Assembly (NCBI RefSeq): GCF_918698155.1 | Contig: NZ_CAKKLX010000004.1 | Span: 62,001 to 126,000, forward strand | DNA: 64,000 nt | Reading direction: 5' to 3' | From: Roseomonas sp. CECT 9278 | GTDB lineage: Bacteria > Pseudomonadota > Alphaproteobacteria > Acetobacterales > Acetobacteraceae | Part shown: in pieces, positions 16,944-25,602 of the stretch | How the letters are laid out: each line of letters starts with the position of its first letter | Position numbering within the stretch: the stretch's first letter is position 1 | Notes under the pieces: generated by a model | What the model was told of the DNA's origin: nothing | The model's input: the letters and a program-made list of their open reading frames with translations, nothing else | Databases searched by the model: none | Translations under genes and position numbers: made by a program

Positions 16944-17216
16944 CGGCGCGCGCCCGGCGCACGCCCTACTCTAAGCGGCGCGCGCCTGGCGCACGCCCTA
17001 CTCTAAGCGGCGCGCGCCTGGCGCACGCCCTACTCTAAGCGGCGCGCGCCTGGCGCACGCCCTACTCTAAGCGGCGCGCGCCTGGCGCACGCCCTGCGCT
17101 AAGCGGCGCGCGCCTGGCGCACGCCCTGCGCTAAGCGGCGCGCGCCTGGCGCACGCCCTGCGCTAAGCGGCGCGCGCCTGGCGCACGCCCTGCGCTAAGC
17201 GGCGCGCGCCTGGCGC
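16944..17216. repeat. 32-bp tandem repeat array, eight full units plus a partial one
   Basis: Units of 32 bp begin at 16944, 16976, 17008, 17040, 17072, 17104, 17136 and 17168, with a 17-base partial unit at 17200. The first four end in TACTCTAAG and the last four in TGCGCTAAG; the first unit also has one C for T change. On the minus strand each unit carries the last codons of mfd and its TAG stop, so the array is a serial duplication of the mfd 3' end. The first mfd-proximal stop ends the protein, leaving the rest as 3' untranslated DNA. Each unit has GGCGCGCGCC, a perfect palindrome able to fold. The array fills most of the 362-base gap 16833-17194. Confidence 0.93.
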
Positions 17217-20200
17217 GCGACGCGCGCAAGCGCCGCCAGCAGGTCCCGCGCCGCCTTCACGCGCGGCGCCAGTTCCATCTCGCGCAGCAGCGCCAGCTTG
17301 TGGTCGGGCCGCAGCTTGACCCCGCCCTTCTGCGCCGTCACCCAGACCACCAGGCCGCCCGGGTTGGAAAAGCGGTTGCCGCGGAACGACAGCACGATGC
17401 CCTTCGGCCCGGCGTCCAGCTTCTCGACCCCCGCCTCGCGGCACAGCCGCTTGATGGTGACGACCTGCAGCAGGTTCTCGACCTCGGTCGGCACCGGGCC
17501 GAAGCGGTCGGCCAATTCCGCGCCCATCGCATCCGTCTCGCCGTCCGAGGCCAGCCCGCCGATGCGGCGATACAGCCCGAGGCGCACCGGCAGGTCGGCC
17601 ACATAGGTCTCCGGGATCAGCACCGGCAGGCCGAGGTTGATCTGCGGCGTCCAGTCGCGCTCGGACGCGCCACCATCCCTGCCCTGCCCGGCCTTGATGT
17701 CGGCCACGGCTTCTTCCAGCATCTGCTGGTACAGTTCTATGCCCACTTCGCGGATCTGGCCGGACTGTTCCTCGCCCAGCAGGTTGCCCGCGCCGCGGAT
17801 ATCGAGGTCGTGGCTGGCCAGCGTGAAGCCGGCGCCGAGGTTGTCCAGCGTCTGCATCACATCGAGCCGCTTCTGCGCCGCCGCCGAGAGCCGGTGCGAT
17901 TCCGGCCAGGTGAGATAGGCATAGCCGCGCAGCTTGCCGCGCCCCACGCGCCCGCGCAGCTGGTACAGCTGCGCCAGGCCGAACATGTCCGCGCGATGGA
18001 TCAGCAGCGTGTTCACCGCCGGCATGTCCAACCCGGATTCGACGATATTGGTGGACAGCAGCACGTCGTACTTGCCGTCGCCGAACTCGGTCATCACGCG
18101 CTCAAGCTCGGTGGGCGAGAGTCGCCCATGCGCCTGGATGGTGCGCGCCTCGGGCACGATTTCCGCGAGGCGCTCGGCCACCTTCGCCATGTCCTCCAGC
18201 CGCGGCACCACGCAGAAGATCTGCCCGCCGCGGAAGCGTTCGCGCTGGATCGCCTCGCGCAGCACCACCGGGTCCCACGGCATGATGAAGGTGCGGACCG
18301 CCAGCCGATCGACCGGGGGTGTCGCGATGATGCTCATCTCCCGCACGCCGGTCAGCGCCAGTTGCAGCGTGCGCGGGATGGGGGTTGCGGTCAGCGTCAG
18401 CACATGCACGTCGGTCTTGAGCGACTTCAGCGCTTCCTTGTGCTTCACGCCGAAATGCTGCTCCTCATCGACGATCACCAGGCCGAGGTCGGCGAATTCC
18501 ACGCCCTTCGCCAGCACCGCATGCGTGCCGACGACGATGTTGATGCGGCCATCCTTTAGCCCCGCGCGCACCTCCGCCGCTTCCTTGGCGGTGACCATGC
18601 GCGACAGCTGCGCCACCACCAGCGGGAAGCCCTCGAAGCGCGCGGTGAAGGTGCGCGTGTGCTGGCGCGCCAGCAGCGTGGTCGGCACCACGACGGCCAC
18701 CTGCGCGCCCGACATCGCCACCACGAAGGCGGCGCGCAAGGCGATCTCGGTCTTGCCGAAGCCGACATCGCCACAGACCAGGCGGTCCATCGGGCGGCCG
18801 GCGGACAGATCCTCCAGCACATCGGCGATGGCGCGGGTCTGGTCCTCGGTCTCGGCGAAGGGGAAGCGGGCGCAGAATTCGTCCCACACGCCCTCGGGCG
18901 GGGCGGCCAGCGTGCCGTCGCGCATGCGGCGCAGCGCGGCGGTGCGGATCAGCTCCCCCGCCATGTCGCGGATGCGGGACTTGGCCTTGGCCTTGCGGTT
19001 CTGCCACGACACGCCGCCGAGCTTGTCGAGTGCCACGCCGGCAGTCTCGGTCCCGAAGCGCGAGAGGATCTCGATGTTCTCGACCGGGACAAACAGCCGG
19101 TCGCCGCCATCATAGGTCAGCTTCAGGCAGTCATGCGGCGCGCCGTTCACCTCGATGGTGACCAGGCCTTCGTAGCGGCCGATGCCGTGGTCCTGGTGCA
19201 CCACCAGGTCGCCGTCCGCGATCTCGGTGGCGTCGGCGATGAACTGGTCGGCGCGGCGGCGGCGGCGCGGCGGGCGGGCGATGCGCTCGCCCAATATGTC
19301 CTGCTCGGCGGTGACGCTGATGCCATCGGCGACGAAGCCGCGCTCCAGGCCCATCACCACCAGGGCGATCACGCCATCGGGCACGGCGCGGGCGGCTTTC
19401 CAATCCTCGGCGGGCGTGGCGGCGATGCCGTTCTCGCGCAGCAGGTTCGCCATGCGCTCGCGCGAACCCTTGGTCCAGGCCGCGAGCAGCGGGCGGCGGC
19501 CGGCCTTCATTTGGCCCGCGGCCATCAGCGCATAGGCCGCGAAGACGTTCTCGCCGGCGGTGCGCGCATCGGTCAGCAGCGGGCCGGGGCGGCCGCCGGC
19601 CTCAATGCCCTGCGCCGCATCGGCGCGCGCGAAGGGGATGAATTGCAGCACCGGCCCGCCGGAGAGCATCACGTTCCAGTCGCCGCGCGTCAGGTGCAGC
19701 GTGGCGGGCGGCGCGGGGCGATAGGGGACCTCGCCCTCCGCGATGCGGACCGGCACGCGACGCGCCTCGTAGTGGTCGGCCACCATTTCGAAGCGCGCGG
19801 TCGCGACATCGTCCGCCTGATGGTCGAGGCTGACGGAAGCCCCCGGCACATAGTCGATCAGCGTGGCCATGTGCTCGTGGAACAGGCCTGCCCAGTGCTC
19901 CATGCCCGGATGCTTGCGGCCCGCGCTGACGGAGACATACAGCGGGTCCTCCGCCGCCGCCGCGCCGAACAATTCGCGATAGGCGGAGCGGAAGCGCGCG
20001 CGGGACTCCTCGTCGAGGAACACCTCGCCCACCGGGCGCAGGCGCAGTTCCGGCACCACCTTGCCGCTGCGCTGCGTGGCCGTGTCGAAGCGGCGCAGGT
20101 CCTCGATCTCGTCGCCGAACAGGTCGAGGCGCACCGGGTCGGATTCGCCGGCCGGGTACAGGTCAATGATGCCGCCGCGCACGGCGTATTCGCCGTGTTC

Positions 20201-20641
20201 CATCACCGTGCCGGTGCGGTGGTAGCCGTTCGATTCCAGGAAGGCGGTCAGCGCCTCGGGTGCCACGCGCCCGCCCTTCCGCAGCGTCATGGTGGCATCC
20301 TGGAAGGTCGCCGGCGGCGGCACCTTCTGCGCCAGCGCGTTCACCGTGGTCAGCAGGATGCGCGGGCGCGTGGGCGCCTCCAGCAGGCGCGTCAGCGTGG
20401 CCACGCGCTCCGCCACGATCTCCGGGTTGGGCGAGACGCGGTCATAGGGCAGGCAATCCCAGGCCGGGAAGCGCAGAACCTCGACCTCGGGCGCGAAAAA
20501 GCCGATGGCATCCGCCATGCGGGCCATGCGGGCATCGTCGCGGCAGACATGGACCACGGGCGCGTCGGTCTCGGCGCGGCGGCGGCACAGCAGCAGGGCG
20601 TCGAAGCCCTCCGGCGCGCCATGGACCGCGATGGCCTTCAA
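17195..20641 (-). CDS. mfd: Transcription-repair coupling factor Mfd
   Basis: Mfd removes RNA polymerase stalled at DNA damage and recruits UvrA for nucleotide excision repair. The 1148-residue length is normal. In order: UvrB-like N-terminal region (FPAWDCLPYDRVSP near 50), RNA-polymerase-interacting domain (about 475-540, LVVHQDHGIGRYEG), Walker A GDVGFGKT near 622, DEEQ near 725, RecG-like translocation motifs and a C-terminal TRCF domain. The best start is TTG at 20641, overlapping the sdhE stop as TTGA; no ATG nearby fits the family start. The last codons and stop lie inside the first copy of the 32-bp repeat array, giving the ARQARAA end. Confidence 0.95.
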   Translation of the reverse strand: MKAIAVHGAPEGFDALLLCRRRAETDAPVVHVCRDDARMARMADAIGFFAPEVEVLRFPAWDCLPYDRVSPNPEIVAERVATLTRLLEAPTRPRILLTTVNALAQKVPPPATFQDATMTLRKGGRVAPEALTAFLESNGYHRTGTVMEHGEYAVRGGIIDLYPAGESDPVRLDLFGDEIEDLRRFDTATQRSGKVVPELRLRPVGEVFLDEESRARFRSAYRELFGAAAAEDPLYVSVSAGRKHPGMEHWAGLFHEHMATLIDYVPGASVSLDHQADDVATARFEMVADHYEARRVPVRIAEGEVPYRPAPPATLHLTRGDWNVMLSGGPVLQFIPFARADAAQGIEAGGRPGPLLTDARTAGENVFAAYALMAAGQMKAGRRPLLAAWTKGSRERMANLLRENGIAATPAEDWKAARAVPDGVIALVVMGLERGFVADGISVTAEQDILGERIARPPRRRRRADQFIADATEIADGDLVVHQDHGIGRYEGLVTIEVNGAPHDCLKLTYDGGDRLFVPVENIEILSRFGTETAGVALDKLGGVSWQNRKAKAKSRIRDMAGELIRTAALRRMRDGTLAAPPEGVWDEFCARFPFAETEDQTRAIADVLEDLSAGRPMDRLVCGDVGFGKTEIALRAAFVVAMSGAQVAVVVPTTLLARQHTRTFTARFEGFPLVVAQLSRMVTAKEAAEVRAGLKDGRINIVVGTHAVLAKGVEFADLGLVIVDEEQHFGVKHKEALKSLKTDVHVLTLTATPIPRTLQLALTGVREMSIIATPPVDRLAVRTFIMPWDPVVLREAIQRERFRGGQIFCVVPRLEDMAKVAERLAEIVPEARTIQAHGRLSPTELERVMTEFGDGKYDVLLSTNIVESGLDMPAVNTLLIHRADMFGLAQLYQLRGRVGRGKLRGYAYLTWPESHRLSAAAQKRLDVMQTLDNLGAGFTLASHDLDIRGAGNLLGEEQSGQIREVGIELYQQMLEEAVADIKAGQGRDGGASERDWTPQINLGLPVLIPETYVADLPVRLGLYRRIGGLASDGETDAMGAELADRFGPVPTEVENLLQVVTIKRLCREAGVEKLDAGPKGIVLSFRGNRFSNPGGLVVWVTAQKGGVKLRPDHKLALLREMELAPRVKAARDLLAALARVARQARAA

Positions 20642-20937
20642 CGCTCGGCCCCCGGCGGCACGCCGGCACCCTTGCGGCCGCATTCGGCGACCATCCGGCG
20701 CAGCATGGGCGTATCGGCCTCGGGCGGGATGTCGCGCCGGCCCGACAGCCAATCCGCCAGGTCCACGTCCCAGTGTTCCAGCACGGCCTCGATCGCGTCG
20801 AGCTCGTCCTCGGTGAAGGCGGCGATGTTGCGCGCGACGAAGCCGCCGATCATCAGGTCGGCTTCCTTGGTGCCGCGATGCAGCGCGCGGAACACGAGGC
20901 GACGGCGGCGCGGGTCGAGATCCTGGGGTTCGGTCAT
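20638..20937 (-). CDS. sdhE: FAD assembly factor SdhE
   Basis: A 99-residue small protein that helps attach FAD covalently to the succinate dehydrogenase flavoprotein. The RGxxE motif (RGTKE, about 22) and FARNIAAFTEDELDA-like following helices match the YgfY/SdhE family. It overlaps mfd by four bases and faces recG across 27 bases. sdhE beside mfd/recG is a common alphaproteobacterial order; no sdh genes are here. Confidence 0.88.
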   Translation of the reverse strand: MTEPQDLDPRRRRLVFRALHRGTKEADLMIGGFVARNIAAFTEDELDAIEAVLEHWDVDLADWLSGRRDIPPEADTPMLRRMVAECGRKGAGVPPGAER

Positions 20938-20964
20938 GGGCTTTGCGCTGGCATATAGAGGCCG

Positions 20965-23085
20965 ATGGGAATCGTGTCAGCCCGACCGGAGGCGAGCGTG
21001 ACGCAGGGCGCCGATGCGCTCACGGCGTTGCTCGCCCCGATCGCCGACCTGAAGGGCGTGAAGGAGGCCGAGGCGCGGCTCATCGCCAAGGCCGCCGGCG
21101 GGCCGCGCGTGCTCGACCTGCTGCTGCACCTGCCCGAACGCTACCTGCTGCGCCGGCGGATCGAGCGCCCGTCCCAGGCGCTGCCCGACACCGAGGCGCT
21201 GGTCGCGGTGCTGGTCGCGTCGCACAAGGCCGGCCGCACCGCCCAGGGCCGCCCCTATGTGCGGATGCGCGGCGAGGCGGGCGGCGAGTCGCTGACCGCC
21301 TTCCTGATGAACTGGCAGAAGCCCTGGGCGGACAAGGCGCTGCCGGTGGGTGCGACGCGCTGGCTGGCCGGCACGCTGAAGGCCGAGGATGACGACTGGG
21401 TCATCGTCAACCCGCAGGTCTCGGCGCGCGAAGGTGGCATCCCGCTGGTCCAGCCGGTCTGGCCGCTGACGGGCAACCTCGGACTGCCGGTGGTCACCCG
21501 CGCCATGGCCGCGGCCTTGGCCGTGGTGCCCGACCTGCCGGAATGGCAGGACGGCCCGCTGCTGAAGCGCGAGGGCTGGCCCGGCTTCACCGCCGCTCTG
21601 CGCGCCATCCAGGCGCCGGACTCCGAACCCGGCGAAGCACCGCGCAAGCGCCTGGCCTATGATGAACTGCTCGCCGGCCAGGTCGCGCTGGGCCTCGTGC
21701 GGCGGCGCTCGCGCGACCGGCCGGGCCGCGCGCTGCGCGGCGATGGCACGCTGCGCGAGCGTGCCCTCGCCGCCTTCGGCTTCCCGCCGACGGAAGCCCA
21801 GCGCCAGGCCATCGCCGAGATCGACGCCGACCTCGCCGCGCCGCGCCGCATGCTGCGCCTGCTGCAAGGCGATGTCGGCGCCGGCAAGACGCTGGTGGCG
21901 CTGATGGCCATGCTGCGGGCGGCGGAAGCGGGCGCCCAGGCCGCGCTGATGGCGCCGACCGAATTGCTGGCGCGCCAGCATCTGCGCGGCTTCGAACGCC
22001 TGTGCGGCGCCGCCGGCGTGCCGGTCGCGCTGCTGACCGGCTCGGTGAAGGGGCGCGAGCGCAAGCGCGTCCTGGCCGGGCTGGCGGATGGCTCGATCCC
22101 GCTGGTGCTCGGCACCCATGCGCTGTTCCAGGAGGGGGTCGCCTTCCACGACCTGGCGCTGGCCGTGGTGGACGAACAGCACCGCTTCGGCGTCGCCCAG
22201 CGCCTGATGCTGGCCGAAAAAGGCCAGGCCGTGGACATGCTGGTGATGACCGCGACCCCCATCCCGCGCACGCTGCTGCTGACCAATTGGGGCGAGATGG
22301 CGGTCAGCCGCCTCGCGGGGAAGCCGCCGGGCCGCCAGCCCATCACCACCCGCGTGGTCAGCCAGGACCGGCTGCCGGACATCGTGGGCCGCCTGGGCGA
22401 GGCGATCGGGCGCGAGGACCGCGCCTATTGGGTGGTGCGCGCCATCACCGGGTCCGAGCGCGACGATTCCGTCGCCGCCGAGGACCGCTTCGCGGAGTTG
22501 AGCGCGCGCTTCCCCGGCCAGGTCGGCCTCGCCCACGGAATGCAGGACATCGATGTGCGCGAGGCGGCGCTGGCCGATTTCGCCGCCGGGCGCACGCGCA
22601 TCCTGGTCGCCACCACGGTGATCGAGGTCGGCGTGGACGTGCCCGAGGCCACCATCATGCTGGTCGAGCAGGCCGAGCGCTTTGGCCTCGCGGCCCTGCA
22701 CCAGCTGCGCGGCCGGGTCGGGCGCGGCACCAAGCCGTCATCCTGCCTGCTGGTGCATTCGCCCGGCCTGACCGAGGGCGAGAAGCGCCGCCTGATGGTG
22801 CTGCGCGACTCCGACGACGGCTTCGCCATCGCCGAGGAGGACCTGCGCGCGCGCGGCGGTGGCGATGCGCTGGGGGCGCGCCAAGCCGGGTTGCCCGGCG
22901 CCAGGCTGATCGACCCGCGCGAAGACCCTGACGAATACCGTCGCCTGGTCGAGACGGCCCATCGCGACGCCGAGGTGCTGCTGGCGCGCGACGCCGCCCT
23001 GGCCTCGCCGCGCGGCCGGGCGGCGCGGATCCTGCTGGCGGTGTTCGGCCACGACATCAGCATGGCGCCGCTTGACGCGGGGTGA
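20965..23085 (+). CDS. recG: ATP-dependent DNA helicase RecG
   Basis: RecG reverses stalled replication forks and branch-migrates Holliday junctions. The 706-residue protein has the N-terminal wedge/OB domain (about 60-200), Walker A GDVGAGKT near 302, DEQH at 403-406, TATPIPRT and the C-terminal TRG-like region near HQLRGRVGRG. ATG 20965 follows AGAGG; a GTG at 20998 is an alternative that would still leave the wedge domain whole. It is divergent from sdhE-mfd, so both repair helicases share one short promoter region. Confidence 0.95.
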   Translation: MGIVSARPEASVTQGADALTALLAPIADLKGVKEAEARLIAKAAGGPRVLDLLLHLPERYLLRRRIERPSQALPDTEALVAVLVASHKAGRTAQGRPYVRMRGEAGGESLTAFLMNWQKPWADKALPVGATRWLAGTLKAEDDDWVIVNPQVSAREGGIPLVQPVWPLTGNLGLPVVTRAMAAALAVVPDLPEWQDGPLLKREGWPGFTAALRAIQAPDSEPGEAPRKRLAYDELLAGQVALGLVRRRSRDRPGRALRGDGTLRERALAAFGFPPTEAQRQAIAEIDADLAAPRRMLRLLQGDVGAGKTLVALMAMLRAAEAGAQAALMAPTELLARQHLRGFERLCGAAGVPVALLTGSVKGRERKRVLAGLADGSIPLVLGTHALFQEGVAFHDLALAVVDEQHRFGVAQRLMLAEKGQAVDMLVMTATPIPRTLLLTNWGEMAVSRLAGKPPGRQPITTRVVSQDRLPDIVGRLGEAIGREDRAYWVVRAITGSERDDSVAAEDRFAELSARFPGQVGLAHGMQDIDVREAALADFAAGRTRILVATTVIEVGVDVPEATIMLVEQAERFGLAALHQLRGRVGRGTKPSSCLLVHSPGLTEGEKRRLMVLRDSDDGFAIAEEDLRARGGGDALGARQAGLPGARLIDPREDPDEYRRLVETAHRDAEVLLARDAALASPRGRAARILLAVFGHDISMAPLDAG

Positions 23086-23163
23086 TCGCCGCGCGCCGCC
23101 CAGGGCGCCCACGACCGCCCCGTTTCGGCTAGGCTGCGCGCAAGACCGCCTGGAGGACCCCCC

Positions 23164-24039
23164 ATGTCTGCTCGCTACCTGCGCCCCGATGCCATCGTCA
23201 CGACGTCCGGGCTCGCGGACCAGCTGGGTGATCCGGCGTTGCGTGTCTTCGATTGCACCACCTACCTGCGCTACGAGACCGGCACCGGCCGCCCCTACCG
23301 CATCGAAAGCGGCCGCGCGGACCACGAGGCCGCGCATATCCCCGGCTCCGCCTTCCTCGACCTGCAGGGCGAATTGTCGGACCGGTCGAGCCCCTTCAAC
23401 TTCACCATGCCCGCGCCGGAGGACCTTGCCGCCGCGCTGGGCGCGAAGGGGATCGGCGACGATGCCCGCGTCGTGCTCTACGCGCGGGGCAACCTGCAAT
23501 GGGCCACGCGCGTGTGGTGGATGTTGCGCGCCATCGGCTTCGACCGCGCCGCCGTGCTCGATGGCGGGTACGACAGCTGGGCGGCGGAAGGCCGGCCGAC
23601 CGAGGCCGGCCGCTTCGACTACCCGCCGGCCAGGCTCACCGCGCGGCCCCGGCCCGGCCTGTTCGTCGGCAAGGCGGAGGTAGCCGCCGCGATCGGCGAT
23701 CCGGCCACCTGCACCATCAATGCCCTGGCGCCGGACCTGCACAGCGGGGCGAATGACCGCTACGGCCGCCCGGGCCGCATCCCGGGCAGCGTCAACGTGC
23801 CGGTCGCGGCCTTGACCACCCCGGCCCTGGCCTTCCGCCCGGCCGAGGAGGTCGCGGCCGCCTTCACCGCGGTGGGCGCGGACCCGTCGCGGCGCACCAT
23901 CCTGTATTGCGGCGGCGGCATCGCGGCGACGCTCGATGCCTTCCTGCTGCACCAGCTCGGCCATGCCGATGTCGCCGTCTATGATGCGTCCATGAACGAA
24001 TGGGCCAAGGACCCTGCCCTGCCCATGGAGCGCGGCTGA
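23164..24039 (+). CDS. Thiosulfate/3-mercaptopyruvate-type sulfurtransferase
   Basis: A 291-residue two-domain rhodanese. The N-terminal domain (about 10-145) is structural and the C-terminal domain carries the active cysteine Cys249 in the loop CGGGIAA. SseA-type enzymes usually show CG(S/T)GVTA and thiosulfate sulfurtransferases a CR-x-G type loop, so this variant leaves the sulfur donor undecided. AHIPGSAFLD and GRIPGSVNVP are the paired family signatures. A TGGAGG site precedes ATG 23164. It stands between recG and the ABC cluster with no clear functional partner. Confidence 0.83.
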   Translation: MSARYLRPDAIVTTSGLADQLGDPALRVFDCTTYLRYETGTGRPYRIESGRADHEAAHIPGSAFLDLQGELSDRSSPFNFTMPAPEDLAAALGAKGIGDDARVVLYARGNLQWATRVWWMLRAIGFDRAAVLDGGYDSWAAEGRPTEAGRFDYPPARLTARPRPGLFVGKAEVAAAIGDPATCTINALAPDLHSGANDRYGRPGRIPGSVNVPVAALTTPALAFRPAEEVAAAFTAVGADPSRRTILYCGGGIAATLDAFLLHQLGHADVAVYDASMNEWAKDPALPMERG

Positions 24040-24138
24040 CGCGGACCGCGAGCCACCGGCGGGGGGGCTTGCGCCCGGCCCCGCACCGCGCCAAACCGCC
24101 ACCCCGCACATTCGACGACCCACCGCAGGAGACCGGCC

Positions 24139-24870
24139 TTGGCCGCGTTGATCGAGATCGAGCGCCTGACCAAGCGCTTCGGCGCCTTCACCGCCGTGGA
24201 CGACGTGTCGTTCGCGGTCGATCGGGGCGAAGTCGTGGGCTTCCTCGGCCCCAATGGTGCCGGCAAGTCGACCACCATGAAGATGCTGGCGGGCTTCGTG
24301 ACGCCCAGCGCCGGGACCGCGCGCATCTGCGGGCAGGACGTGGTCGACCAGCCGGTCGCCGCCAAGCGCAGCCTGGGCTACCTGCCCGAGGGCGCGCCGA
24401 CCTACCCCGAGATGACCGTCAGCGCCTTCCTGGCTTTCGTCGCGCGCATCCGCGGCTATCGCGGCGCCGAGATCGCCGCGCGCGTCGATGGAGCGATGGA
24501 CCTGACGCAGCTGGATGAAGTGCGGTTGCAGCCGATCGAGACGCTGTCCAAGGGCTTCAAGCGCCGCGTCGGCCTGGCGCAATCCCTGCTGCACGACCCG
24601 CCGGTGCTGGTGCTGGACGAACCGACCGACGGGCTCGACCCGAACCAGAAGCACGAGGTGCGGGAACTGATCCGCCGCATGGCGCCCGAGAAGGCGATCC
24701 TGATCTCCACCCATATCCTGGAGGAGGTCGAGGCGGTCTGCACCCGGGCCATCATCATCGCCCATGGGCGCGTGCTGGCCGATGCCACGCCCAAGGCGCT
24801 GGAGCAGCCCGGCAAGACGCTGGAGCAGGTGTTCCGCGACCTGACCATGAAGCCGCTGGAGGCCGCGTGA
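24139..24870 (+). CDS. ABC transporter ATP-binding protein, GldA/ABC-2 type
   Basis: A 243-residue ATPase with Walker A GPNGAGKST near 38, signature LSKGFKRR near 135 and Walker B VLVLDEPTDGLDP near 157. It starts with TTG after CAGGAGA. It is the first gene of a four-gene exporter-like cluster: ATPase, ABC-2 permease, GldG-like protein and DUF4340 protein. The combination is related to the Gld ABC proteins of gliding Bacteroidetes but occurs in many proteobacteria that do not glide; the cargo is unknown. Confidence 0.88.
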   Translation: MAALIEIERLTKRFGAFTAVDDVSFAVDRGEVVGFLGPNGAGKSTTMKMLAGFVTPSAGTARICGQDVVDQPVAAKRSLGYLPEGAPTYPEMTVSAFLAFVARIRGYRGAEIAARVDGAMDLTQLDEVRLQPIETLSKGFKRRVGLAQSLLHDPPVLVLDEPTDGLDPNQKHEVRELIRRMAPEKAILISTHILEEVEAVCTRAIIIAHGRVLADATPKALEQPGKTLEQVFRDLTMKPLEAA

Positions 24871-25598
24871 TGGGTGCGCTGATCGTCGCCCGGCGTGAGC
24901 TCGCCGGCTATTTCGCCACCCCGGTGGCCTATGTGTTCATCGTCATCTTCCTGATGATGGCGGGCGCGCTGACCTTCACCCTGGGCGGCTTCTTCGCCCG
25001 CGGGCAGGCCGACCTCGGGCCGTTCTTCACCTTCGTGCCCTGGCTGTTCCTGTTCCTGGTGCCGGCGCTGACCATGCGCCTGTGGGCGGAGGAACGGCGG
25101 CTGGGCACGATCGAATTGCTGCTGACGCTGCCGCTGCCGCAATGGCAGGCGGTGCTGGGCAAGTTCCTGGCGGCCTGGGCCTTCTGCGCCATCGCGCTGG
25201 CCCTCACCTTCCCGCTGGTGCTGACGGTCAACTACCTCGGCAATCCGGACAATGGCGTGATCGCGGCGGGGTATGTCGGCTGCCTGCTGGTGGCGGGCGC
25301 CTACCTGGCGGTGGGTGCGGCGATGTCGGCCATGACCAAGAACCAGGTCATCGCCTTCGTGCTGGCGGTCGCGCTGTGCTTCCTGTTCGCCGCGGCGGGG
25401 TCGCCGATCGTCACGGAATTCCTGTCGCAGCGCATCCCGCTGCTGGCGGAAGTGGCGCGCGGGCTGTCCATCACGGAACGCTTCAACAGCCTGACGCGCG
25501 GGGTGATCGCGCTGCGCGACGTGATGTTCTTCCTGTCCTTCATGGGCTTCTTCCTGTTCGTGAACGCGGTGGTGATCGACCACCGGAAGGCGGATTGA
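24870..25598 (+). CDS. ABC-2 type permease, GldF-like
   Basis: A 242-residue membrane protein with six predicted hydrophobic segments, of the ABC-2 permease type paired with the preceding ATPase. ATG 24870 overlaps the ATPase stop by one base and has GGAGG seven bases upstream; the GTG at 24867 is a less well spaced alternative. Conserved RLWAEERRLGTIELLLTLP-like interface between the second and third segments is a family hallmark. Confidence 0.87.
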   Translation: MGALIVARRELAGYFATPVAYVFIVIFLMMAGALTFTLGGFFARGQADLGPFFTFVPWLFLFLVPALTMRLWAEERRLGTIELLLTLPLPQWQAVLGKFLAAWAFCAIALALTFPLVLTVNYLGNPDNGVIAAGYVGCLLVAGAYLAVGAAMSAMTKNQVIAFVLAVALCFLFAAAGSPIVTEFLSQRIPLLAEVARGLSITERFNSLTRGVIALRDVMFFLSFMGFFLFVNAVVIDHRKAD

Positions 25599-25602
25599 TC
25601 CG

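Noticed and set aside
16944-17216. Tandem repeats as a CRISPR array
   Set aside because: Units are directly joined with no unique spacers and are made of mfd 3'-end sequence.
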